A stretch of DNA of 26,637 nucleotides from positions 1-26,637 of the IMG/VR virus record IMGVR_UViG_3300044691_000609; one strand, written 5' to 3'. Numbering within the stretch: position 1 is the first letter of the stretch; each line of letters begins with the position of its first letter. Positions 6,398 to 12,476 of the stretch are shown here, piece by piece. The notes beneath the pieces were generated by a model. It was not told the origin of the DNA. It made no database searches and was given only the letters and a program-made list of their open reading frames with translations. This DNA comes from a virus. The translations under genes and the position numbers were made by a program.

Positions 6398-6994
6398 TTA
6401 AGAGCGCGGCACCACAAAACACCCGAAAACCACAGATACGGAGGAGTCCTGATTATTACAGGTGAAGGCGCCCCCCTTACTGAAATTGCTCATAGGTATG
6501 CCGATGGTGGGCGAGTCATCGCCGCGCAGCAAACCCAGGTCTGAAGTGAAATCCGTGGTCTGCTTGTCAGTGGCACCGGGATTCAGGATGACGTATATGG
6601 CGCCGATCGCACTGACCGTGCGCAGCATGTTAATGGGATCGGCGCGCGTTCCTGAGATGATGATCCCCGTGACTCGTCGAGTCTTTTGCTCAAAATTAAC
6701 AATGAGTTTGGCGTTATAGATGACTTTCCCGTTCATCAGGTCCATATCCTTCATGAGTTTGACTCCGCGCTGGAATTTGGCGTCATCAAACCTGAAGACG
6801 ACTTCGCCAGCGCCGGGCTGCGCAGAGCGAATGACGTCGACCTCATCCTTCAGCGCTTGCTCATTGAATGCGGCACGGAACTGCTCGACGGTAAAAGGGA
6901 ACGTCGGATTCGCGGCGCTGGCGAAATGCGACATGCAAACACATAAATAAAACATCAGGAATGCGAATAAATGTTGTGGTGTGACAAACTTCAT
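6398..6994 (-). CDS. Secreted or periplasmic protein encoded in the immunity region
   Basis: A 198-residue protein with a clear Sec signal peptide: KFV, a hydrophobic core LFAFLMFYLCVCM and an ASA-A cleavage site near residue 28, giving a mature ~170-residue exported protein starting NPTFPF. The mature part has motifs TVEQFRAAFN, RRVTGIIISGTRADPIN, LGLLRGDDSPTIGIP and a Cys pair (CNNQ... and FGCFV) near the end that could form a disulfide. No catalytic motif is recognised. It is co-oriented with and 85 bases downstream of the repressor gene and upstream of PL, so it is probably made from the prophage state with the repressor. Known genes in this position (rex, sie, lysogenic-conversion genes) give superinfection exclusion or alter the host envelope. 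That role here is inference. Confidence 0.8.
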   Translation of the reverse strand: MKFVTPQHLFAFLMFYLCVCMSHFASAANPTFPFTVEQFRAAFNEQALKDEVDVIRSAQPGAGEVVFRFDDAKFQRGVKLMKDMDLMNGKVIYNAKLIVNFEQKTRRVTGIIISGTRADPINMLRTVSAIGAIYVILNPGATDKQTTDFTSDLGLLRGDDSPTIGIPMSNFSKGGAFTCNNQDSSVSVVFGCFVVPRS

Positions 6995-7079
6995 AGTTTC
7001 CGCCGCTCCCCGCTATTTTCGCTATTTTCGCTCGACTAAAGGATCGGCTCATCCAGTAACCTTAGGATGTCGAGGTCCG

Positions 7080-7520
7080 TCAGCGTGTCTTCAGTTTCGA
7101 GTGCTCTGTGTCTGTAATGCGATTTGCGAAAGGGCGGCGGCTCTTAGACTCACTCGAAGCAGCGGGCGCTGCGGGCGCGAGACCGGCGACATAGGCCTCA
7201 ATGCGAAGTTTGCTTGTCTTGTTAGCTTCGCGAAATGCCGCAATGATTCGGAGTTCTAACGGATCTAACAGTTGGTCCAGTGTCGTCACTGACTTCTGGT
7301 CGATCGCACCTCCGACCGTGAGCCATTCCATGGTTGTCTCGAGGGCCTTCGCTATCCGGTAGAGCTTTTCTTGAGTGACAGTACGCTGCTCGCCTTTCAC
7401 GATACCCATGATTGTCGTGTATTTCAGGCGTGTGCGAGCCACGAGATCAGGCACGCCTATCTCCAAGTACTTCATTCGCTTGTTTATTCTGCCGGCGAGG
7501 CTGTCGTCGTTCGTAGACAT
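7080..7520 (-). CDS. Phage repressor, XRE-type helix-turn-helix, no peptidase domain
   Basis: A 146-residue protein. Residues ~8-65 form an XRE/CI-type HTH: LAGRINKRMKYLEIG, PDLVARTRLKYTTIMGIVKG, then QEKLYRIAKALETTMEWL. The remainder is a helical segment (LDPLELRIIAAFREA) and a basic low-complexity tail. There is no S24/LexA-type serine-lysine peptidase region, so RecA-induced self-cleavage is not expected. The start is the ATG at 7520 (MSTNDDSL); a longer frame would run through the operator at 7533-7546. No good ribosome site is seen (AAGAAAA). The gene diverges from the Cro-like gene, with two operators between them, the classical CI arrangement. It probably represses PL and PR. Confidence 0.88.
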   Translation of the reverse strand: MSTNDDSLAGRINKRMKYLEIGVPDLVARTRLKYTTIMGIVKGEQRTVTQEKLYRIAKALETTMEWLTVGGAIDQKSVTTLDQLLDPLELRIIAAFREANKTSKLRIEAYVAGLAPAAPAASSESKSRRPFANRITDTEHSKLKTR

Positions 7521-7532
7521 TTTTCTTATTAG

Positions 7533-7546
7533 AACGGAATACCGTA
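7533..7546. promoter_or_regulatory. Repressor/Cro operator OR2 (repressor-proximal)
   Basis: AACGG-AATA-CCGTA, with the same half-sites as the other operators but a different spacer. It lies 13 bases upstream of the repressor ATG and 11 bases upstream of the PR -35, so it could regulate repressor synthesis and assist binding at the neighbouring operator, 37 bases away start to start. Confidence 0.68.
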
Positions 7547-7557
7547 ACGCCATGTCG

Positions 7558-7587
7558 TTGACTGCGATCTACGGCATCCCGTAGACT
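7558..7587 (+). promoter_or_regulatory. PR, rightward early promoter
   Basis: -35 TTGACT (7558-7563), 18-base spacer, -10 TAGACT (7582-7587; four of six consensus bases). The operator TACGGCATCCCGTA sits in the spacer and overlaps the -10 exactly as in PL. A start point 6-8 bases downstream would fall at about 7594, right before the ATG of the Cro-like gene at 7595. Confidence 0.62.
7570..7583. promoter_or_regulatory. Repressor/Cro operator OR1
   Basis: Perfect inverted repeat TACGG-CATC-CCGTA, identical to the operator inside PL, located between the -35 and -10 of PR. Confidence 0.75.
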
Positions 7588-7594
7588 GCCTCGC

Positions 7595-7810
7595 ATGAGT
7601 ACATGGCAAGCGCGCATCAAGGACCTCAAGAAAGCTGGATTGACGTTGGCAGAGATTGCCGAACGCACGGGCCTCGCGCCGTCATCCGTTGGAGATCTTG
7701 CAACTGGGCGCACCGCATCACCCCGTGGCGAGGCGGCCGTGCTCCTGGACAGGCTGCATTCGCAGTTGTGTATCGAGTCGGCTTCATCGAATCGGTTTGG
7801 CGCCGCGTAG
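7595..7810 (+). CDS. Cro-like helix-turn-helix regulator
   Basis: A 71-residue protein with HTH in residues ~10-40: IKDLKKAGLTLAEIAERTGL, then APSSVGDLATGR. This is the size and layout of Cro/CopG-independent XRE mini-repressors. It is divergent from the repressor gene and lies immediately after PR, so it is placed to act as Cro, shutting down the repressor promoter and damping PR/PL in the lytic path. There is no Shine-Dalgarno sequence and the predicted PR start point is at the ATG, so translation may be leaderless. A strong intrinsic terminator follows 26 bases after the stop. Confidence 0.85.
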   Translation: MSTWQARIKDLKKAGLTLAEIAERTGLAPSSVGDLATGRTASPRGEAAVLLDRLHSQLCIESASSNRFGAA

Positions 7811-7835
7811 GCATTCTTTGTTGTCACCTCATCAG

Positions 7836-7856
7836 CCTGCGCAAGCAGGTTTTTTT
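7836..7856 (+). terminator. Intrinsic terminator after the Cro-like gene
   Basis: CCTGC-GCAA-GCAGG forms a 5-bp GC stem closed by a GNRA-type tetraloop and is followed by seven T residues (7850-7856). This is a textbook Rho-independent terminator for PR transcripts. Replication genes downstream must be reached by read-through, antitermination or another promoter. Confidence 0.75.
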
Positions 7857-7972
7857 AGGCAACTCAGTTTGAATTAACGTACCGACATAACTCGCGTTTT
7901 CTAGATCGAAAGATTCTAAGACTTAACAATTGGCGCCGGAATTGAACAGATTTCATACAGGTTTTGACTTAA

Positions 7973-8030
7973 GCGACCGGAGGCGACCACCCGCATTTCG
8001 TTTAATAGTCGCCTAACTGCGACATTTTTT
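7973..8030 (+). promoter_or_regulatory. Attenuator-like leader with competing hairpins
   Basis: GTCGC (8008-8012), loop CTAACT, GCGAC (8019-8023), then A and six T residues form a terminator-like hairpin. The upstream AGGCGAC (7981-7987) is a perfect 7-base complement of GTCGCCT (8008-8014) and would sequester the left arm of that terminator; a second GCGAC copy at 7973-7977 could do the same. The two folds are mutually exclusive, the hallmark of an attenuator. The trigger is unknown. I see no leader peptide, so regulation might be by RNA, protein or nut-like binding. Prediction by eye only. Confidence 0.4.
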
Positions 8031-8067
8031 GATTCACCGCGCCTGGCAGGGCGCATCGGAGATCGCA

Positions 8068-8391
8068 ATGAATTCTGTATCGATTGCAGATTATGTCAGC
8101 GCTGGCGCCGAATGCGGCGAGGCGGGCATGAACCTTGCTGAATTGGAGCTGACGGACATCTCTCGGGCTGATAGCGATCCAGCCTGCGATGTCACCCCTG
8201 ACCCCCAAGGCTGCCACCTTGGGGGTTTTCTTTTGGGGGATCCTCCCAACCCCCTGCACCTGCCGCGCATCCGCCCCGGCGGCATTGCGCTTCGTTTCTG
8301 GATGCTACTCGCGGCCATGCTCAGCCTGGATGCGCTGGCGGTGTATGGGGCGTGGGAGTTGGTGGGGTGGGTGCGGGGGGTGTTGGCTTGA
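8068..8391 (+). CDS. Hypothetical protein with C-terminal membrane segment, interrupted by a terminator
   Basis: A 107-residue frame starting MNSVSIADYVSAGAECGEAG with CGGAG six bases upstream. The N-terminal ~35 residues look like a genuine acidic coding region. The middle (DPQGCHLGGFLLGDPP) is encoded by a strong terminator hairpin at 8201-8234. The end (FWMLLAAMLSLDALAVYGAWELVGWVRGVL) would be a membrane helix. The position corresponds to cII in lambdoid phages, but no HTH is present. The frame may be real and its expression conditional on antitermination, or it may be a remnant or fortuitous frame around a terminator. No family recognised. Confidence 0.45.
   Translation: MNSVSIADYVSAGAECGEAGMNLAELELTDISRADSDPACDVTPDPQGCHLGGFLLGDPPNPLHLPRIRPGGIALRFWMLLAAMLSLDALAVYGAWELVGWVRGVLA
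8201..8234 (+). terminator. Strong intrinsic terminator upstream of replication genes
   Basis: ACCCCCAAGG (8201-8210) pairs perfectly with CCTTGGGGGT (8217-8226) around a 6-base loop CTGCCA, followed by TTTTCTTTT. The 10-bp stem is the strongest terminator in the window. It lies inside the frame at 8068-8391 and 179 bases before the primase-like gene, comparable to tR sites of lambdoid phages. Confidence 0.78.
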
Positions 8392-8412
8392 TCAACCCGC
8401 AGCAGAACAACC

Positions 8413-8832
8413 ATGTCGAATATTGAGGTGCTGCTCGCCGCGCTGGACGGGGTCAAGCAGACCGGCACGGGGCGTTGGCTGGCGCGCTGCCCAGCGCATC
8501 AGGACCGCAAGGCGAGTCTGTCAATGCGAGACATGGGTGATGGCCGGATCCTGATTCACTGCTTTGCTGAGTGCGAGACCGAGTCTGTGCTCGGCGCCAT
8601 AGGCCTCAGCTTCTCGGATCTATACCCCGAGCGTCTGCCTGATGTGGGCTACCGGCGCGCGCCCAACACGCTGACGCCGCGCGAGGTGCTGGACATTTAC
8701 GGCCACGAGATGACGGTCGCGGCTTTGATTCTGGCGGATGTCATGGATGGCAAGACGGTCGACGAAGCCACCTGGACGCGCTTTGCAAAGGCCTCAGCCC
8801 GCATCAGTGCCGCGCGGGAGCACGGTCGTTAA
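8413..8832 (+). CDS. CHC2-type primase zinc-finger protein
   Basis: A 139-residue protein. The N-terminal half reads RWLARCPAHQDRKASLSMRD, then GRILIHCFAEC: a C-x2-H...H-C-type zinc ribbon with the 'CPAHxDxxxSLS...HCxAxC' signature of phage and plasmid CHC2/Toprim primases, here as a stand-alone zinc-binding domain without the Toprim part. It is followed by ETESVLGAIGLSFSDLYPER, the conserved helix that ends the domain. The C-terminal 45 residues are helical. Such proteins recognise DNA for priming and commonly precede a RepA-like helicase gene, as here. Whether another protein supplies the catalytic domain is not visible in the window. Confidence 0.85.
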   Translation: MSNIEVLLAALDGVKQTGTGRWLARCPAHQDRKASLSMRDMGDGRILIHCFAECETESVLGAIGLSFSDLYPERLPDVGYRRAPNTLTPREVLDIYGHEMTVAALILADVMDGKTVDEATWTRFAKASARISAAREHGR

Positions 8833-10162
8833 GCCACATGAATACGACGCGCTCGCTGAAAAGTTGGACCTGGAGAGCAAATCCGGCCCCTCGGTTCCGC
8901 TGTCGGCTTATGACAGGGATCCGGCTTTATCCGCGGCATCTGTTCAGTTGCCTGCTACCAGTGCGGACGAATCTACAGGTGAGGTGCCTGCGCCACCCAT
9001 CACGGCAACTCCCTTTGTATGGATCGAGCCGTTCGCGATTCCTCCGCGTCCATGGCTCTACGCTCACCACTACATGCGAGGCATGGTCTCCGCAACCGCA
9101 GGCATCGGTGGCGCCGGGAAGACATCCGTTCTCATTGTCGAGGCGCTATGCCTGGTCACCGGAAGAGATCTACTCAGCCGCAATGAGCCACTGGCGATCG
9201 GACCGCAACACGTCTGGCTGCACAACGAGGATCCGATGGATGAGATGCAGCGCCGGATCGCGGCGACTTGCATGCAATACCGACTCACTGCGGAAGATAT
9301 CGGCGACCGGTTGCACGTCACATCCGGTCGGTCGACCAACATCATGATTGCGCGCGAACTGGAAGGTGGGGGGAAAGTGCTCGTACCGACCGATCACGGC
9401 GAGCAAATCATCAGCGAGATCAAGAAGTACAACATTTGCACCTTCATGGTCGATCCGTTCGTATCGGTACACAGGGTTAGCGAGAACGACAACGTACTCG
9501 TGGAAGGGGTCATGCGGATCCTGCGGGCGATTGCCGAAGTGACCCAAGCCTCTATCGAGCTCGCCCATCACTTTCGAAAACTGAATGGGCAGGAGCCGTC
9601 CGCCGAAGACGTCCGCGGCGCCTCCTCAATCATTGGCGCCTGCCGCTCGGTTCGCATAGTCGCCCAGATGACCGCCGAGGAAGCGGAGGGCATGGAGATC
9701 CAACCCGAGGAGCGCAAGGGCTATGTCTGGCTCCAGAACGCCAAGGCGAACATGGCGCCACCCCTACTCATGCGCCGCTGGTATCAGTTACAAAGCGTCG
9801 ACCTGGACAACGCCTGCGCACCCTACCTGGCGGATAGCGTCGGAGTCGCCACCCCGTGGGATCCGCCTGCCAAGTCGTTTGATCTCACGGCACCCGAATT
9901 CCGAGCAGTGAGATTGGCGTTCAAAGACGCCCCGTCGCCACTCATATCACTGCGCTATGACCCGCGATCGGTCGGCTGGGCAGGGAAGGTCATTGCGACC
10001 GCACTGCAGATGGAACCGAGCGATTCAGGTGTGAAAGTGAAGGTTCGGGCCCTGATCGAGCGCTGGATCAAGTCGAAGCGGCTGCGGATCGTCAAAGTCG
10101 ACGACTTCAAGCAGGCCAGAAAAGTCCCGGTTTTAGAATGGGTTGAGACGGAGGAAATGTGA
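8807..10162 (+). CDS. RepA-like SF4 replicative helicase (AAA_25)
   Basis: About 451 residues from the GTG at 8807; an ATG at 8738 would give 474 residues, but its first ~29 residues are Arg/Pro-rich shadow of the primase frame. Walker A is ATAGIGGAGKTS (about 97-107), HVWLHNEDP follows (135-143), Walker B is TFMVDPF (212-218), then SIELAHHFRK and RGASSIIGACRSVRIV. This order matches plasmid RepA and phage AAA_25 ATPases, hexameric helicases that open the origin and unwind DNA. The C-terminal ~130 residues (EFRAVRLAFKDAP, VGWAGKVIATAL, KVKVRALIERWI) resemble the winged-helix DNA-binding tail in such helicases. The next gene carries repeated 9-mers likely to be its origin. Confidence 0.88.
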   Translation: MPRGSTVVKPHEYDALAEKLDLESKSGPSVPLSAYDRDPALSAASVQLPATSADESTGEVPAPPITATPFVWIEPFAIPPRPWLYAHHYMRGMVSATAGIGGAGKTSVLIVEALCLVTGRDLLSRNEPLAIGPQHVWLHNEDPMDEMQRRIAATCMQYRLTAEDIGDRLHVTSGRSTNIMIARELEGGGKVLVPTDHGEQIISEIKKYNICTFMVDPFVSVHRVSENDNVLVEGVMRILRAIAEVTQASIELAHHFRKLNGQEPSAEDVRGASSIIGACRSVRIVAQMTAEEAEGMEIQPEERKGYVWLQNAKANMAPPLLMRRWYQLQSVDLDNACAPYLADSVGVATPWDPPAKSFDLTAPEFRAVRLAFKDAPSPLISLRYDPRSVGWAGKVIATALQMEPSDSGVKVKVRALIERWIKSKRLRIVKVDDFKQARKVPVLEWVETEEM

Positions 10163-10800
10163 TTCTTCCTCAGTCTCCTCAGTTGCATTCCAACAGTTGG
10201 TTCTGGGAGGCCGGGAAATCTAGCGTTTCCTCAGTTCCTCAGTCCTTTCGCGCTCACCGCGCGAGTGTAACACACCTCATGACTGAGGAAGCAAGCCCCT
10301 CCCTGCAGGTCCCCACAGTCCCTCTGCTCAGTCGCCTCCACTGGCGTTGCATCGACTGGGCGACGGGACGGTTTCTGTTTCCTCACTTCCTCAGTTGTTC
10401 CTCAGTTGGTCAGCGGACTGAGGAGGACCTATCAAATACCCTTAAAAAGAGCTTACCAAGCATGCAAGTGCCTGATGTACAAGGCCGTCTTAATTTCCTG
10501 GACGCTGAGAAGAAAGAGGCGATTTCCTCAGTCAGTAAGCGAAACGCTGCGCCACTGAGGAAAGTCCGGTGCCCCCGGTGCGACAAGCAGGTCGAACTCG
10601 TGGACGAGGAGCTGGAGCAGTGCCTCCGATGCAATGGTGAGGAAATCCATGAGGCGGCACGCCTGACCATCTTCGAGGCGTTGCCTTCGGAGCGAGCTCG
10701 ACGCTTCGCATCTGGCGAGGACGAATTGCAAATTCTGGAGGACCGCATGAGGTACGAGGAAGCGACAGGGCGGAGAGAAAGGGAGCGTTTCGCGCCATGA
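10159..10800 (+). CDS. Zinc-ribbon protein overlapping the iteron origin
   Basis: The longest frame (213 residues) uses a GTG at 10159 overlapping the helicase stop (GTGA). Its N-terminal 100 residues are low-complexity (SSVSSVPQSF, SCSSVGQ) because they are encoded by the repeated CCTCAGT sequences. A shorter start, the ATG at 10462 (MQVPDVQG), would give 113 residues and leave the repeats as non-coding. The C-terminal half is more protein-like: CPRCDKQVELVDEELEQC followed by LRCN (two C-x2-C pairs, about 138-158), then a helical segment (ARLTIFEALPSERARRF) and an acidic/basic tail. The zinc ribbon could bind DNA at the origin, but no family is recognised. I judge the 3' half coding and the 5' half uncertain. 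Confidence 0.6.
   Translation: MILPQSPQLHSNSWFWEAGKSSVSSVPQSFRAHRASVTHLMTEEASPSLQVPTVPLLSRLHWRCIDWATGRFLFPHFLSCSSVGQRTEEDLSNTLKKSLPSMQVPDVQGRLNFLDAEKKEAISSVSKRNAAPLRKVRCPRCDKQVELVDEELEQCLRCNGEEIHEAARLTIFEALPSERARRFASGEDELQILEDRMRYEEATGRRERERFAP
10166..10562. repeat. Iteron cluster, candidate phage replication origin
   Basis: The 9-mer TTCCTCAGT occurs exactly at 10166, 10227, 10235, 10387, 10398 and 10524 on the plus strand, and its complement ACTGAGGAA at 10282 and 10554: eight exact copies in about 400 bases. Near-copies lie at 10175 (CTCCTCAGT), 10379 (TTCCTCACT) and 10417 (ACTGAGGAG). Several are spaced 8-11 bases, close to one helical turn. An AT-rich stretch (10430-10456, with AAATACCCTTAAAAAGAG) lies between the last clusters and could be the unwinding element. 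The position right after a RepA-like helicase gene and inside the next frame parallels lambda ori within gene O. Confidence 0.68.
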
Positions 10801-11093
10801 GCACAATCGCCCCGCAGGTCGGCCAATCCCTCCCCCTGCTCGTCCACGTCGAAGCCGAGGCTTGGCTCGCTAATCGCCTGGCAGACCACGGCTGCGACAT
10901 CTACGCCAGCGCCGAGCCCTATGCCGCCTACGCTGACCGCCTGGGCGCCTGCATCGTGCGCAATGGCCTGTCGTGCGTGATCGTCGGCCGCAAAGACGGC
11001 AAGCCCGAATCGTACGCCGCCTGCTTCGAGCGCATCTTCGGGCGCCCACTCGTGCCCAAGGCAAGCCGCAAGCTGGCGAAGGAGGGCGCGTGA
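10797..11093 (+). CDS. Hypothetical phage protein (98 aa)
   Basis: The ATG overlaps the stop of the zinc-ribbon gene (ATGA). The product begins MSTIAPQVGQSLPLL and reads as a compact alpha/beta domain: LLVHVEAEAWLANRLADHGC, DRLGACIVRNGLSCVIVGRKDGK, then YAACFERIFGRP and a basic tail. No catalytic motif is visible and no family is recognised. Strong codon regularity and the coupled start and stop make it a confident gene of unknown function. Confidence 0.72.
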   Translation: MSTIAPQVGQSLPLLVHVEAEAWLANRLADHGCDIYASAEPYAAYADRLGACIVRNGLSCVIVGRKDGKPESYAACFERIFGRPLVPKASRKLAKEGA

Positions 11094-11365
11094 GAAACCA
11101 CCTACCGAGTTGCCGCAAGTTGCATCCCGACACGCCGCCCGACATCTACTCGTATGTCCGCGCCACGGGCCTCACGCAACGCTATTGCCGCAAGTGTCTG
11201 CGCATCCGCTATCACAAACTCAATCCCACTGCGCTGCCTCGACGCTCGCCGCGCTGGCATACAGCGCCACATGGCGTCCATGCGCTCAATTGGACGCCCC
11301 CGAGGGTATTTGTTTCACGTGAAACACAACACGATCAACATCAAACATCCGAGGTAACCGCATGA
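11090..11365 (+). CDS. Small zinc-knuckle phage protein (91 aa)
   Basis: Starts at a GTG (GTGA overlap with the preceding stop) with AAGGAGG four bases upstream, one of the best ribosome sites in the window. The N-terminal region contains NHLPSCRKLHPDTPPDIYS and then YCRKCLRIRYHK, a Cys followed by C-x2-C with nearby His residues, likely a small zinc-binding knuckle. The same plan occurs in the 66-residue product at 579-779. The C-terminal 45 residues are Pro/Arg/His-rich and probably unstructured. Nucleic-acid binding is plausible but unproven. Confidence 0.65.
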   Translation: MRNHLPSCRKLHPDTPPDIYSYVRATGLTQRYCRKCLRIRYHKLNPTALPRRSPRWHTAPHGVHALNWTPPRVFVSRETQHDQHQTSEVTA

Positions 11366-12183
11366 AAACCTACTCACCCGCGCCCAACGTAGATTCCTGT
11401 ATCGCGACGATTCAAGACGACCACCACGCCGAACTGGAAGGCGTCACCGTCTCAGCGCTGTTTGTGTTCGACACGGAAGCGACCAGTTGCGTATTGAAGC
11501 ATCAAGGCTATCCCGCTCAAGCAGTCGTGCGCATTACCCCGCTGCGTGAACGCGCGCTGGGTGTTGCTGATGCCACGATCATCGTCGACCGCTCCAACTG
11601 GCTTACGCTCTCGCAGCGCCAGCGCAATGCGCTGATCGATCACGAGCTGACGCATCTGACGCGCGCGCTCGACAAAGACACGCAGCAGCCGGTGTTCGAT
11701 GTGCTGGACCGCCCGAAGCTCACGTCGCGCCGTCACGATCATCAATTCGGCTGGTTCGACGAGATCGCTCAACGCCACGGCGATGCGAGTCCTGAGATCC
11801 GCCAGGCGAAGCACTTGGTCGAAGCATCGGGGCAGCTGTATTTCGAGTTTGGCCGGCGCGTCGCTCAGGTTGCACGTGCACAGGATGATCCCGACATGCT
11901 GGTCTGGTGGCACAACGGAAGGACTGGTGAGGCGTGGTCGGGCAAGCGAAGTGAAATGCCGCTGGGGTGCGTCGAGATTGATCCGCCCGTGGGCAGCAAA
12001 AGCGACGCCGCGCAGACTGCAGCGCTAACTCCAGGCGAGACTCCAGTGCCAGGCACGATGCCGAATGTGCCGCTCCCACCTCTCGATGACTCGGCTGAAT
12101 CCGAAGTTGGTGTTGCCAATGAGCTAAGCGCTCGCGGAAAACGCGCCAGCAACATCACCGACGGGCTGGGGAGGGGCGCATGA
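11362..12183 (+). CDS. Putative phage metallopeptidase (HELTH zinc motif)
   Basis: A 273-residue protein with ALIDHELTHLTRAL (His94, Glu95, His98), the H-E-x-x-H zinc site of gluzincin-type peptidases; further His residues in RRHDHQFGWF (about 122-132) may supply the third ligand. The pattern ('DATIIVDRSNW' strand, then HELTHL, then the HDHQFGWF loop) matches the family annotated as putative phage metallopeptidase. The C-terminal ~80 residues are Pro/Gly/Ala-rich and look disordered. The ATG overlaps the previous stop (ATGA). Protease activity and target are unknown; anti-host or anti-defence functions have been suggested for early phage peptidases, but nothing here decides. Confidence 0.82.
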   Translation: MKTYSPAPNVDSCIATIQDDHHAELEGVTVSALFVFDTEATSCVLKHQGYPAQAVVRITPLRERALGVADATIIVDRSNWLTLSQRQRNALIDHELTHLTRALDKDTQQPVFDVLDRPKLTSRRHDHQFGWFDEIAQRHGDASPEIRQAKHLVEASGQLYFEFGRRVAQVARAQDDPDMLVWWHNGRTGEAWSGKRSEMPLGCVEIDPPVGSKSDAAQTAALTPGETPVPGTMPNVPLPPLDDSAESEVGVANELSARGKRASNITDGLGRGA

Positions 12184-12476
12184 GCACCTTCGAAGTCGGT
12201 GAGGTGGCGATCTTTCACGATCCGGGCATGCCGCGCCACGGCCGAGAGGTCACCGTCATTTCAGCGTTGCAGTATGGCGAGATCGTGCTTAACGACGGCA
12301 CGATGATATGGGCCTGGGCTTATTCCATCGAGTCCCCGGGGGATGAAGCGTGCGCGAGTTACTGCGCCATGCCTGAGAATCTTCGCAAACGCCGCCCACC
12401 CCAAGATTGGCAGCAGTTGTGCAGGTTGGACGAGGTGCCGAGCGATTGTGTACGGGAAAGGGAGGTGGTGGCGTGA
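12180..12476 (+). CDS. Hypothetical phage protein with SH3/KOW-like N-terminus
   Basis: A 98-residue product beginning MSTFEVGEVAIFHDPGMPRHGREVTVIS, where 'VGEVAIF.....HGREVTVI' is the typical small beta-barrel pattern of KOW or SH3-like phage proteins (split here for length). The C-terminal part, AMPENLRKRRPPQDWQQLCR, is a basic tail with the 'LRKRRPP.DW' phrase that recurs in such phage proteins. Coupled to its neighbours by ATGA and GTGA overlaps. Function unknown. Confidence 0.72.
   Translation: MSTFEVGEVAIFHDPGMPRHGREVTVISALQYGEIVLNDGTMIWAWAYSIESPGDEACASYCAMPENLRKRRPPQDWQQLCRLDEVPSDCVREREVVA

Noticed and set aside
7009-7031. Short tandem CGCTATTTT repeat between the repressor and the secreted gene
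   Set aside because: Only two copies; too short to be an origin, operator or recombination site with any confidence.
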